64,000 nt of DNA from Streptomyces sp. NBC_00654 (GTDB lineage: Bacteria; Actinomycetota; Actinomycetes; Streptomycetales; Streptomycetaceae): positions 1 through 64,000 of the forward strand of contig NZ_JAPEOB010000003.1 of NCBI RefSeq assembly GCF_026341775.1. Direction: 5' to 3'. How positions within the stretch are numbered: position 1 is the stretch's first letter; the number at the start of each line of letters is the position of its first letter. Both the position numbers and the translations under genes were made by a program. Shown here one piece after another: positions 17,641-25,021 of this stretch. The notes beneath the pieces were generated by a model. It had not been told where the DNA came from, ran no database searches, and saw only the letters and a list, made by a program, of their open reading frames with translations.

Positions 17641-17713
17641 GCGCACACCGCGCACATCGCGCACATCGCGGAAGACGCCCAAGACACCCAGAAACCGCAG
17701 ACACCGCAGACAC
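17641..17713 (+). repeat. Short 9-bp tandem repeats between the two Tm-1-like genes
   Basis: GCGCACACC is followed by two copies of GCGCACATC (17641-17667), and CGCAGACAC occurs twice in tandem (17696-17713). They fill most of the 105-base gap. No gene or hairpin is evident. Confidence 0.6.
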
Positions 17714-17730
17714 CGAACAGGAGCCCCCTC

Positions 17731-18555
17731 GTGGACCGCAAGCAAGCCCTGAGCCGTCTGACCGCCCAGGTCAGCGCCAAGAAGCCCGTCATCGGCGCAG
17801 GCGCCGGGACCGGCCTGACCGCCAAGTGCGCGGAGGCCGGCGGTGTCGACCTGCTGATCATCTACAACTCCGGCCGCTACCGGATGGCCGGTCGCGGCTC
17901 CCTGGCGGGTCTCCTGCCCTACGGCGACGCCAACGCCATCGTGCTGGAGATGGCCGGGGAGGTGCTTCCCGTCGTACGGGAGGTGCCGGTGCTCGCCGGG
18001 GTGTGCGGCACCGACCCCTTCCGGATCATGGGCAACTTCCTCGACCAGTTGAAGGCCGTCGGCTTCACCGGCGTACAGAACTTCCCCACGGTCGGGCTGT
18101 ACGACGGCACGTTCCGGGAGAACCTGGAGGAGACGGGCATGGGCTTCGGCCTGGAGATCGACATGATCCGCCAGGCCCATGAGCGGGAACTGCTGACCGC
18201 CCCCTACGTCTTCGACCCCGACCAGGCCGCCGCCATGGCCGCGGCCGGCGCGGATGTGCTCGTACCCCACGTCGGGCTCACCACCAAGGGCGCCATCGGG
18301 GCCACCACCGCCCTCACGCTCGACCAGGCGGCCACGGCCGTGCAGGAGATGCACGACGCCGCCAAGCGCGTCAATCCGGACATCATCGTGCTCTGCCACG
18401 GCGGGCCGATCGCCGAACCCGAGGACGCCCGCTACGTCCTGGAGCACACATCGGGCATCGCCGGTTTCTTCGGCGCCTCGTCCATGGAGCGCCTCCCCAC
18501 CGAACGCGCGGTCACCGAACAGGCGCGCGCCTTCAAGTCCCTCCCGATCGGCTGA
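17731..18555 (+). CDS. PEP-hydrolase family TIM-barrel protein (Tm-1 C-terminal half)
   Basis: A 274-residue protein with GTG start 17731. Nearly the whole length is a TIM barrel of the phosphoenolpyruvate hydrolase-like/TIM-barrel signal transduction family. Markers are [70 protein letters not shown] and [14 protein letters not shown]. Plant and fungal Tm-1 proteins carry this domain fused to UPF0261. Here it is a separate gene directly downstream. The reaction in bacteria is not established for most members. Confidence 0.9.
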   Translation: MDRKQALSRLTAQVSAKKPVIGAGAGTGLTAKCAEAGGVDLLIIYNSGRYRMAGRGSLAGLLPYGDANAIVLEMAGEVLPVVREVPVLAGVCGTDPFRIMGNFLDQLKAVGFTGVQNFPTVGLYDGTFRENLEETGMGFGLEIDMIRQAHERELLTAPYVFDPDQAAAMAAAGADVLVPHVGLTTKGAIGATTALTLDQAATAVQEMHDAAKRVNPDIIVLCHGGPIAEPEDARYVLEHTSGIAGFFGASSMERLPTERAVTEQARAFKSLPIG

Positions 18556-18586
18556 GCGCCTCAAGGCTGCTCTCCGTTCCCACCCG

Positions 18587-18622
18587 AAGCCCGGCCGCCC
18601 CACAGGGGGGCAGCCGGGCTTT
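18587..18622 (+). terminator. Terminator after the Tm-1-like operon
   Basis: AAGCCCGGC (18587-18595) pairs with GCCGGGCTT (18613-18621). The inner CGCCCC/GGGGGG extends the stem, and TTCC follows. It lies 32 bases after the stop codon. Confidence 0.75.
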
Positions 18623-19519
18623 CCGCTGCCCGGCCAGGGCCGCTCCGGAATTTCCGCCCGCTCCCCTTTCCCGAGGTCGAACCACACCGCGGGGAGCGAC
18701 CCGGAAATTCATCAGTACCCACGGTAGCGAATTCCCCCTCCATAACTGCCGGCATTTCCGGTTCAGTTGTACCGGCGGTAATCTCCGAAGCCCCCCGTTG
18801 GACAGCACCGACATCAAAGACCAGGTCAAGAACTCCCGTACCGCAACGTCGAATTCCGGACCCCGTACGGCCACTTTTCCGCCCCGTCGCCGACACGCCA
18901 TCACCTCTTCGCAACGATGGGGTTGACACCGGAAGTTGGTCTAGTCCAACTTAGTGGAGCACAGGTTCGGCGGGGCGACGGCCGCTGTCCGGGCCTCTGC
19001 CGTACGAGCAAACCAGCAGGCCAGCAGTGTGAGTTGGCCACGCCTGCCGACGAAGACGTCGACGAAGCGTGTCCGTTTCCCGTACCGCGGCCTGTGCTGG
19101 GCACCAAGCACAGGAGGGGGAAGAACCGGTCCGTCCTCACGACGTACCACTCCCGCACCGCACCGCAGCACCACCACATGGCTCTCGTCCTCGGACGGCG
19201 AATTTCCCCGTCCCGCCCACCGGGACGGTCCGAGGAAGAGGACCCGCCGGACAGCATTCCGGCCCGACAGCTGAACCCACCCGCAGCGAGTGAATCAACG
19301 GCAGCCGGCCGTGAGTTCACTGCGCCCTGAAGCGGTCACGGGAAGCCGTTCCCACTGAAGCCGTATCTCCCACTCAGCCCGTTCTCCGCATAGCCGTCTT
19401 CCCACCTGTGGGAGCGGTTCTCCGCGCCGATTCCAGCGATGCCACGCGCCGTCGGCGCGAGCCGCCGGAGACCGGCGGGTCCGCTCATCCACAGCACTTC
19501 CGAGTCCTGGAGTGATTGC
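18623..19519. other. Long intergenic region upstream of the biosynthetic operon
   Basis: About 900 bases hold no gene I can support. Candidate frames on both strands lack a ribosome-binding site and read as low-complexity Arg/Pro/Ser protein. The segment around 18700-18850 is less GC-rich than its surroundings, as expected for a promoter region, and a palindrome with a TTGACA box lies at 18923-18952. Just before the next gene, CCCAC/GTGGG around 19405-19415 makes a small hairpin. Confidence 0.55.
18923..18952 (+). promoter_or_regulatory. TTGACA box overlapping a GntR/DasR-like palindrome
   Basis: TTGACA (18923-18928) is followed by AAGTTGGTCTAGTCCAACTT (18933-18952), a 20-base dyad with one mismatched position. 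Its core TGGTCTAGTCCA matches the DasR-responsive element TGGTCTAGACCA at 11 of 12 bases (known consensus, compared by eye). The palindrome covers the spacer and probable -10 area, as a repressor site would. If the promoter serves the 19520 gene it has a leader of over 500 bases. Confidence 0.5.
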
Positions 19520-20701
19520 ATGCCGACGCCCGACCCCTATCTGCATCGAGCCGCATCGGACATCCCGTACTTCAGTACGGACACCGAGACGTATCTCGCC
19601 CGTACCCCGCTGCGGGAGCTCCGCAAGTCCCGGGAGCTCCGCGTTCTGTCGGAGGAGGACTTCGCCTTCTGGCAGACGTACGGATACGTCGTCGTGGAGC
19701 AGGCCATTCCCGCCGCCGCGGCGAAGCGACTGCTGGACTTCACCTGGGACTTCCAGGGGCTCGACCCGGACCGGCCGGAGACCTGGTACTCCGACCGGGA
19801 GTTCCGTTCGGATCTGGACCGGGAGCTGCACATCTACGGATTCGTCGAGGCCTACCACCACCAGCTGATCTGGGACAGCCGCCAGAACCAGCGCGTGTAC
19901 GACGCGTTCGTCGACGTCTGGGACTGCGAAGAGCTGTGGGTGACCCTGGACCGGCTCAATCTCAACCCGCCGAACATCAAGGACCGTGACCGTGCGCACA
20001 TCGCGCCGACGGACAAGGGGTTCGACATCGAACTCCACTGGGACGTCGACACCACGCTCGGTGTGCTGCCGCAGCGGGTCCAGGGAATCATCGCGCTGAA
20101 GGACACCCAGCCGGACGAGGGCGGATTCCAGTGCTCGCCCGAGCTGTTCCGCCGGTTCGACCAGTGGAAGGCCGTGCAGCCGGAGGACCGGGACCCCATC
20201 AGGCCGGATGCCGACCGGGCGGAGTTTCCCGTGGTCCGGCCCGCGCTCAAGGCCGGCGACCTGCTGATCTGGAACGGCCTGCTCGCGCACGGGGTGGCCC
20301 GCAACACCTCGGAGCGGGGGGTGCGGGCGGTTCAGTACCTCTCCATGATGCCCGCCCTGGAGTCGGACGAGGAGCTGACCCGGTCCCGGGTCGACTCCTG
20401 GCGCCACCTCAGCACGCCGGACTGGAACAAGACGCTGGTCGGGGACGCGACGAAGCACGAATCCCTCAGGTACGACACCGCCACCCTGAACGATCTCGGC
20501 GCGAGACTCCTGGGGCTCGAATCCTGGCACGGGACGAAATCCGGAGCGGATTCCGGAGCGGATTCCGGAGCGGATTCCGGAGCGGATTCCGGAGCGGATT
20601 CCGGAGCCGAAGCCGAAGCCGAAGCCACGGCCGCCGTGGCCGAGGTCATCGCCGAAGCCGAGCGGTCGACGGGAGAGCCGACGTGCGTAAAGTCTGCCTG
20701 A
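19520..20701 (+). CDS. Phytanoyl-CoA dioxygenase-family Fe(II)/2-oxoglutarate oxygenase
   Basis: The 393-residue product starts at ATG 19520 behind TGGAG. The iron-binding facial triad is visible as His173-Trp-Asp175 in IELHWDVDT and His257 in LLAHGVARN, with Arg261 or Arg269 available for 2-oxoglutarate. GYVVVEQAIP and KAGDLLIWNG are typical PhyH-family segments. It should hydroxylate or otherwise oxidise a small metabolite. The last 60 residues are an unusual SGAD repeat and an Ala/Glu-rich tail encoded by a 12-bp tandem repeat. It opens a five-gene operon, and its stop lies inside the next gene. Confidence 0.88.
   Translation: MPTPDPYLHRAASDIPYFSTDTETYLARTPLRELRKSRELRVLSEEDFAFWQTYGYVVVEQAIPAAAAKRLLDFTWDFQGLDPDRPETWYSDREFRSDLDRELHIYGFVEAYHHQLIWDSRQNQRVYDAFVDVWDCEELWVTLDRLNLNPPNIKDRDRAHIAPTDKGFDIELHWDVDTTLGVLPQRVQGIIALKDTQPDEGGFQCSPELFRRFDQWKAVQPEDRDPIRPDADRAEFPVVRPALKAGDLLIWNGLLAHGVARNTSERGVRAVQYLSMMPALESDEELTRSRVDSWRHLSTPDWNKTLVGDATKHESLRYDTATLNDLGARLLGLESWHGTKSGADSGADSGADSGADSGADSGAEAEAEATAAVAEVIAEAERSTGEPTCVKSA
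20540..20599 (+). repeat. Five perfect 12-bp tandem repeats inside the oxygenase gene
   Basis: TCCGGAGCGGAT is repeated five times without error, followed by degenerate GCCGAA units. Each unit encodes Ser-Gly-Ala-Asp, so changes in copy number keep the reading frame and would only alter the length of a tail outside the catalytic core. Confidence 0.9.
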
Positions 20702-21996
20702 CCCTTCCCACCAACAGGCCGTGCTCACCGACGATTTCGGCGGTCGGCGCCGAAGCCGCGCACGCGGCCGAGCACTTCGACGTCGAGGTGCATCTGCTGA
20801 TCCTCGACTCCTCCGACGAGCACACACTCGCCGAACACGCCGAGGCCGTCGCCGCTCTGCCCGGCACGCCGAACGTGGTCGTGCACCATCTCGGCGAATC
20901 CGAACAGCGGGACTTCCTGCGGCGCGTGATCGAGCGCGCCGAGGTCACCAAGCCCCACCGGCTCCTCGATCTGATGCTTCCGGCCGAAGTCTCCTACGGC
21001 GCCTGCACCAATCGCGCGTTCCTGATCGCCGCCGCGCTCGGCTGCGAGTCGATTCACCGCAGGGATTCCGACAGCAGCTATCAGGTCCTGAACGGCGAGC
21101 CGGTATTTCCCATTCACCACGAGATCCTGTCCCTCGGCCTGCGTGCGGGCGACGCGGTCGCCGGGGTCTCCGAGGCCGAGCTGGAGCCGTCGCAGGCCCA
21201 CCGGACGGTATCCATGGTGGGCAGTTCCTTCGTGGGTGAACTGTCCGTGGACATCAGCGAGATCCAGCAGCTCGACCGCGACGTCTATCACGACGTCGTC
21301 AGCCTGTGGGCGCCTGCCCGGTGGTCGGACGAGGAGAAGCGGCACCTGGTCGACGAGTCCTTCCGGGGCGCCGGCACGGAGGAGTTCGTCCGGGACCACT
21401 CGACCCTGACCACGGTCGATCCCATGCGGGTGGACATGTGCAACATCAGTTTCCACCACGAGGTGTACGAGCGGATGCCGCTGCCGCCCGCCACCAACAC
21501 CATCGGCAGCGACTACTTCCTCATGCATGTGGTCCACGACGCCCGGCTGCCCGGCGTCCTCCACAACCGCAACATCGTGAATTTCTACACCGCCGAGCGC
21601 AGGACCGATTCCGGTTTCCTGGCCTACCAGTTGCGGTTCACGAAGTTCTTTCTGTCGATGCTCTACTTCAATGTCATCTACGACCGGATGGCGGCGGCCG
21701 GAGATTCCCTGCTCGACGACCGGGACCATCTCCGCGTGGCCACGATCACCGAATTCATCAGGGACAGCACCCGGTCGGCCAGGGACGAGAACGTGGAGCG
21801 GCTGCACAGCCTCGACCGTTCCTACCGGAAGCTCGGCGGCAGATACGCGGAGTTCGCGGACGTCCTGGCCCTGCACGGTCCGCGTCTGCTCGACGAGGCC
21901 CAGGCCGATATCGACGACTTCGCCCTGCTGACCGAGACATGGCAGCCACTGATACGCGCGAGCCGGTCCATCGGCCTCGACCGGACGGTCCGGTAG
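20683..21996 (+). CDS. Glycosyltransferase-like protein (DUF6271-type)
   Basis: A 437-residue protein with GTG start 20683 and GGGAGAG nearby, overlapping the oxygenase gene by 19 bases. The N-terminal 140 residues look like a GT-A nucleotide-sugar fold: VCLTLPTNRPCSPTISAVG, then EVHLLILDSSDE, then a DXD-like HRRDSDSSYQ near residue 125. The middle part contains HHEVYERMPLPPATNTIGSD. I associate this pattern with Streptomyces proteins annotated as DUF6271, but that name is from memory. A sugar-transfer role is inferred, and the acceptor is unknown. Confidence 0.65.
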   Translation: MRKVCLTLPTNRPCSPTISAVGAEAAHAAEHFDVEVHLLILDSSDEHTLAEHAEAVAALPGTPNVVVHHLGESEQRDFLRRVIERAEVTKPHRLLDLMLPAEVSYGACTNRAFLIAAALGCESIHRRDSDSSYQVLNGEPVFPIHHEILSLGLRAGDAVAGVSEAELEPSQAHRTVSMVGSSFVGELSVDISEIQQLDRDVYHDVVSLWAPARWSDEEKRHLVDESFRGAGTEEFVRDHSTLTTVDPMRVDMCNISFHHEVYERMPLPPATNTIGSDYFLMHVVHDARLPGVLHNRNIVNFYTAERRTDSGFLAYQLRFTKFFLSMLYFNVIYDRMAAAGDSLLDDRDHLRVATITEFIRDSTRSARDENVERLHSLDRSYRKLGGRYAEFADVLALHGPRLLDEAQADIDDFALLTETWQPLIRASRSIGLDRTVR

Positions 21997-22003
21997 ACGG
22001 GCC

Positions 22004-23230
22004 ATGGGCAATTTACTCATGCACGCGACCACCGGGATAGCGACGACCCCCCGGATGCGCGCCGCACTGGCCGCCGCCACCGATGACCAGATCATCTTCG
22101 ATCTCGCCGGGATCGAGGGACAATATGACGCGCTGATACGGGAGTTGCCCGGCATCTCCGTCCGCTTCGCCATGAAGGCCTGCCCCGTGGACGAGGTGCT
22201 GGCGGCCCTGGCGGGCAGGGGATCCGGCTTCGACGCGGCAAGTCCGGAAGAGATCGCACAGGCGATCGGAACCGGTGTACCGCTCGACACCATTCATTAC
22301 GGCAACACCATCAAGTCCGACCACAACATCGCCGACGCCTACCGGCTCGGCATCCGGGACTTCGCGACGGACAGCCTGGAGGACGTGACGGCGATCGGCG
22401 TCCACGCGCCGGGCGCCCGGGTGTTCTGCAGGCTCGCCACCAGCGGGGACGGGGCCCTGTGGGGCCTCAGCAAGAAGTTCGGCTGCTCGGGCGCGGACGC
22501 GGTACGGGTGATGGAGAAGGCGCGGGACACCGGTCTGACCCCGGCGGGCCTGTCCGTACACGTCGGTTCGCAGCAGATGACGACCGAAGCCTGGCAGAGC
22601 GCCTTCGAAAGCCTCGCCGACGTGCTCACGGCACTGAACCGGCGGGGAATCCTTCCGGACCACATCAATCTCGGCGGCGGCCTTCCCGCACTCGGCTACC
22701 GGGACATGCGAGGAATTCCTCTCGATCCGCCGCTGGACAAGATATTCGCCGTGATCCGGGAGGGCATGGAGCACCTCCGGGCCGTGTCGGAATCCGCCCT
22801 GGAATTCGTCATGGAGCCGGGACGGCATCTGGTGGCCGATCACGGAGCCATCCGGGCTCATGTGTCCCGGATGTCCACGCGGCAGCAGCTGGACGGTGAA
22901 CGGCAGCACTGGCTGTATCTGAGCTGCGGAAAGTTCAACGGGCTCTACGAGATGGACGCGTTGCAGTACAGGCTGGTGTTCCCGTCCCACGACGGAGCGG
23001 AACACGTGCCCGCTGTCATCGCGGGCCCCACGTGCGACAGCGACGACGCCTACGTACAGACGGACAGTCCCGTTCGTGTGCCCGAAGAGCTCGCGTCGGG
23101 CGATCCGGTCTGGATTCTCTCCTGCGGCGCCTATGCGACCAGCTATATGACGCGGGGTTTCAACGGGTTCCGCCCGCTCCCGTACTCCTGGGCGTCCAGC
23201 GGGCGCCCCGGCCGGAAGGGTCCCCATTAG
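22004..23230 (+). CDS. Fold-type III PLP-dependent amino-acid decarboxylase (ornithine/DAP decarboxylase family)
   Basis: A 408-residue protein. The PLP lysine is Lys58 in FAMKACP. Other family marks are HVGSQ (186-190), the phosphate-binding INLGGGLPAL, EPGRHLV (271-277), the active-site Cys344 in GPTCDSDD, and GAYATSYM (375-382). The GPTCDS-type motif fits ornithine/lysine-type or diaminopimelate-type decarboxylases, and substrate cannot be decided. Leu4 is a TTA codon if the ATG at 22004 is used. ATG 22019 would remove it but lacks a ribosome-binding site. Context suggests it makes an amine building block for the cluster product. Confidence 0.87.
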   Translation: MGNLLMHATTGIATTPRMRAALAAATDDQIIFDLAGIEGQYDALIRELPGISVRFAMKACPVDEVLAALAGRGSGFDAASPEEIAQAIGTGVPLDTIHYGNTIKSDHNIADAYRLGIRDFATDSLEDVTAIGVHAPGARVFCRLATSGDGALWGLSKKFGCSGADAVRVMEKARDTGLTPAGLSVHVGSQQMTTEAWQSAFESLADVLTALNRRGILPDHINLGGGLPALGYRDMRGIPLDPPLDKIFAVIREGMEHLRAVSESALEFVMEPGRHLVADHGAIRAHVSRMSTRQQLDGERQHWLYLSCGKFNGLYEMDALQYRLVFPSHDGAEHVPAVIAGPTCDSDDAYVQTDSPVRVPEELASGDPVWILSCGAYATSYMTRGFNGFRPLPYSWASSGRPGRKGPH

Positions 23231-23800
23231 ATGATCCACGACATGCGCGTACGGCATATCGCCGACAGCGACTGGGACGGCATCGTCGCCCTGGAATCCC
23301 GTGCCTACACCGACAGTTCGCTGTCCGAGGGTCGTGCGGCACTGGAGTCCCGGGCACAGGCCTCGCCGGCCACCTGCTTCGTGCTGGACCACGGCGGGCG
23401 GATCACCGGATATGTACTGGCCCTGCCCTATCCGAGATTCCAGTATCCGGAACTGACACGCGGCGAGGAAGTCGTCTTCCACTCGCGCAACCTGCATCTG
23501 CACGACATCGTCATCGACAAGGAATTCCGTGGCCGGGGGCTGGCGAGGAGACTGCTCCACCACCTCACGGTGACGGCCGGAGCGAGGACGTACGAACATA
23601 TCTCGCTGATTTCCGTCGGGGACAACGAGACCTTCTGGGCGGCCAACGGATTTCTCGCCCACCCCCATATTCCGCTGCCCCGGAGCTACGGCGCCACCGC
23701 CGTATACATGTCCAGGGCGGTTCAGGTCGGCCGAGCCGGGAGTTCGGCGTCCTTCCCTGATCCCTTTCCCGGGTCTCCGCCGCACGACGAAGTAGGTTGA
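23231..23800 (+). CDS. GNAT N-acetyltransferase
   Basis: A 189-residue protein whose ATG directly abuts the previous stop codon, so translation is coupled. The acetyl-CoA-binding motif appears as LHDIVIDKEFRGRGLARRLL (about residues 93-112) and the C-terminal strand-helix as NETFWAANGFLAH. It begins VRHIADSDWDGIVALE, usual for single-domain GNATs. The likely role is to acylate the amine made by the neighbouring decarboxylase, as biosynthesis or self-protection. The final 25 residues are Pro/Ser-rich. Confidence 0.85.
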   Translation: MIHDMRVRHIADSDWDGIVALESRAYTDSSLSEGRAALESRAQASPATCFVLDHGGRITGYVLALPYPRFQYPELTRGEEVVFHSRNLHLHDIVIDKEFRGRGLARRLLHHLTVTAGARTYEHISLISVGDNETFWAANGFLAHPHIPLPRSYGATAVYMSRAVQVGRAGSSASFPDPFPGSPPHDEVG

Positions 23801-23805
23801 TTCAC

Positions 23806-24963
23806 ATGTTTCGCGTTCGCGATCCGTTCCGCCGCGCACAGTTGGCGATCGCAGCGTTGTTCTGTCTGCTGGGGTTCCAGTACGCCACCTGGGCGGCCCG
23901 GCTCCCCACGCTCAAGACGGAACTCGGCCTGAGCGAGGCGGAGCTGGGCCTGCTGCTGATGGCCTGCGGCGCGGGCGCGGCGGCGTCGTTCCCCCTCGTG
24001 ACCGTACTCATGCGGCGCATGGGCTCGCGGCGGCTGGCGCTGGTGTCGTCCCTCTGCCTGGGCGTTCTCCTGCTGGCCCTGGCCGCCGCGCCCACCTATC
24101 CGGTCGCCCTGCTGATCATCTGTCTGGACGGCGTCGCCGTCGGCTGTCTGAACGTCGCGATGAACGCGCAGGGCGCCGCACTCGAAGTCGAGCACCGGCG
24201 CACCACCATGTCCCGACTGCACGCGACGTTCAGCGCCGGGTCGCTGCTGGCGGCGCTCCTCGCCTCCGGGATGCATCTGTGGACCCCGGACCTGGCGGCG
24301 CACTTCGGCGTGGCCACCGTCATCCTGCTGCTCCTGGCCGGATACTCCTGGCCCGGCCTGCTGACGGCGGACCAGCAGGAGCCCGCGAAGAAGAAGGACC
24401 GCCGGAAGCTGACCATGCCGGCTCGTGCGACCTTGTGGATGGGGTGCGCGATGGCGTTCGGCACCGTGACCGAGGGCGCCATGAATGACTGGTCGGCGCT
24501 CTATCTGAAGGACGTCGTCAACGCCTCGGCCGAGATGGCGCCCATGGGCATCGCCGTGGTCTCGGTCATGATGGTGCTGGCCCGGGTCTTCGCCGACGGC
24601 TGGCGTACCCGCTGGGGCGACAGCCGCATCGTCCGGTTGGGCAGTGTGCTGGCCGGTGCCGGGCTGGCGCTCGCCCTGCTGGTCGGTGGCGTGGTGCCGA
24701 CGCTGATCGGGTTCGCCTGTGTCGGGCTGGGCATCGCCGCCGTCACCCCGTGCATCTATGTGGCCGCCGCCAGGACGGGCCCGGACGCCCTGGCCCTGGT
24801 CGCCGCCATGGGCACGACCGGCCTGCTGGCCGGCCCGGCGGCGATCGGCTTCATAGCGAGCGCCAGCAGCCTGGTGTGGGGCATGGGCGCCGTGGCCGCC
24901 GCGGCCCTCCTCGTGGCCCTGTGCGCCACCCGGATCCGGTGGACGGCCCTGTCCGAGGCCTGA
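23806..24963 (+). CDS. MFS transporter
   Basis: The start is ATG 23806, five bases after the previous stop. A TTG at 23797 is possible. The 385-residue product has about 12 hydrophobic segments with a hydrophilic loop (QQEPAKKKDRRK) in the middle near residue 195, the two-halves layout of the major facilitator superfamily. The opening AALFCLLGFQYATWAARLP and GALEVEHRRTTMSRLHATFS resemble small-molecule/fucose-permease-like members. As last gene of the operon it is the probable exporter of the cluster product. Confidence 0.88.
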   Translation: MFRVRDPFRRAQLAIAALFCLLGFQYATWAARLPTLKTELGLSEAELGLLLMACGAGAAASFPLVTVLMRRMGSRRLALVSSLCLGVLLLALAAAPTYPVALLIICLDGVAVGCLNVAMNAQGAALEVEHRRTTMSRLHATFSAGSLLAALLASGMHLWTPDLAAHFGVATVILLLLAGYSWPGLLTADQQEPAKKKDRRKLTMPARATLWMGCAMAFGTVTEGAMNDWSALYLKDVVNASAEMAPMGIAVVSVMMVLARVFADGWRTRWGDSRIVRLGSVLAGAGLALALLVGGVVPTLIGFACVGLGIAAVTPCIYVAAARTGPDALALVAAMGTTGLLAGPAAIGFIASASSLVWGMGAVAAAALLVALCATRIRWTALSEA

Positions 24964-24970
24964 TCGTCCA

Positions 24971-25008
24971 GGGGCCCGGGAGGACTGGGACCTCAGGTCC
25001 CGGGCCCC
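24971..25008. terminator. Hairpin between convergent genes
   Basis: GGGGCCCGGGA (24971-24981) pairs perfectly with TCCCGGGCCCC (24998-25008). The loop contains a second small dyad (GGGACC/GGTCCC). Located between the converging MFS and hydrolase genes, it can terminate both directions, although no T-run follows. Confidence 0.65.
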
Positions 25009-25021
25009 CCGGGCGCGGGTC

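Noticed and set aside
18690..18745. Minus-strand short frame with Cys and Gly-rich end, considered as a RiPP precursor
   Set aside because: No modifying enzyme nearby, no clear leader, poor spacing from the GGAGGGGG sequence.
18917..19330. 137-codon plus-strand frame in the 18.6-19.5 kb gap
   Set aside because: No ribosome-binding site, low-complexity Arg/Pro/Ser content, and overlap with the palindromic promoter element argue against a gene.
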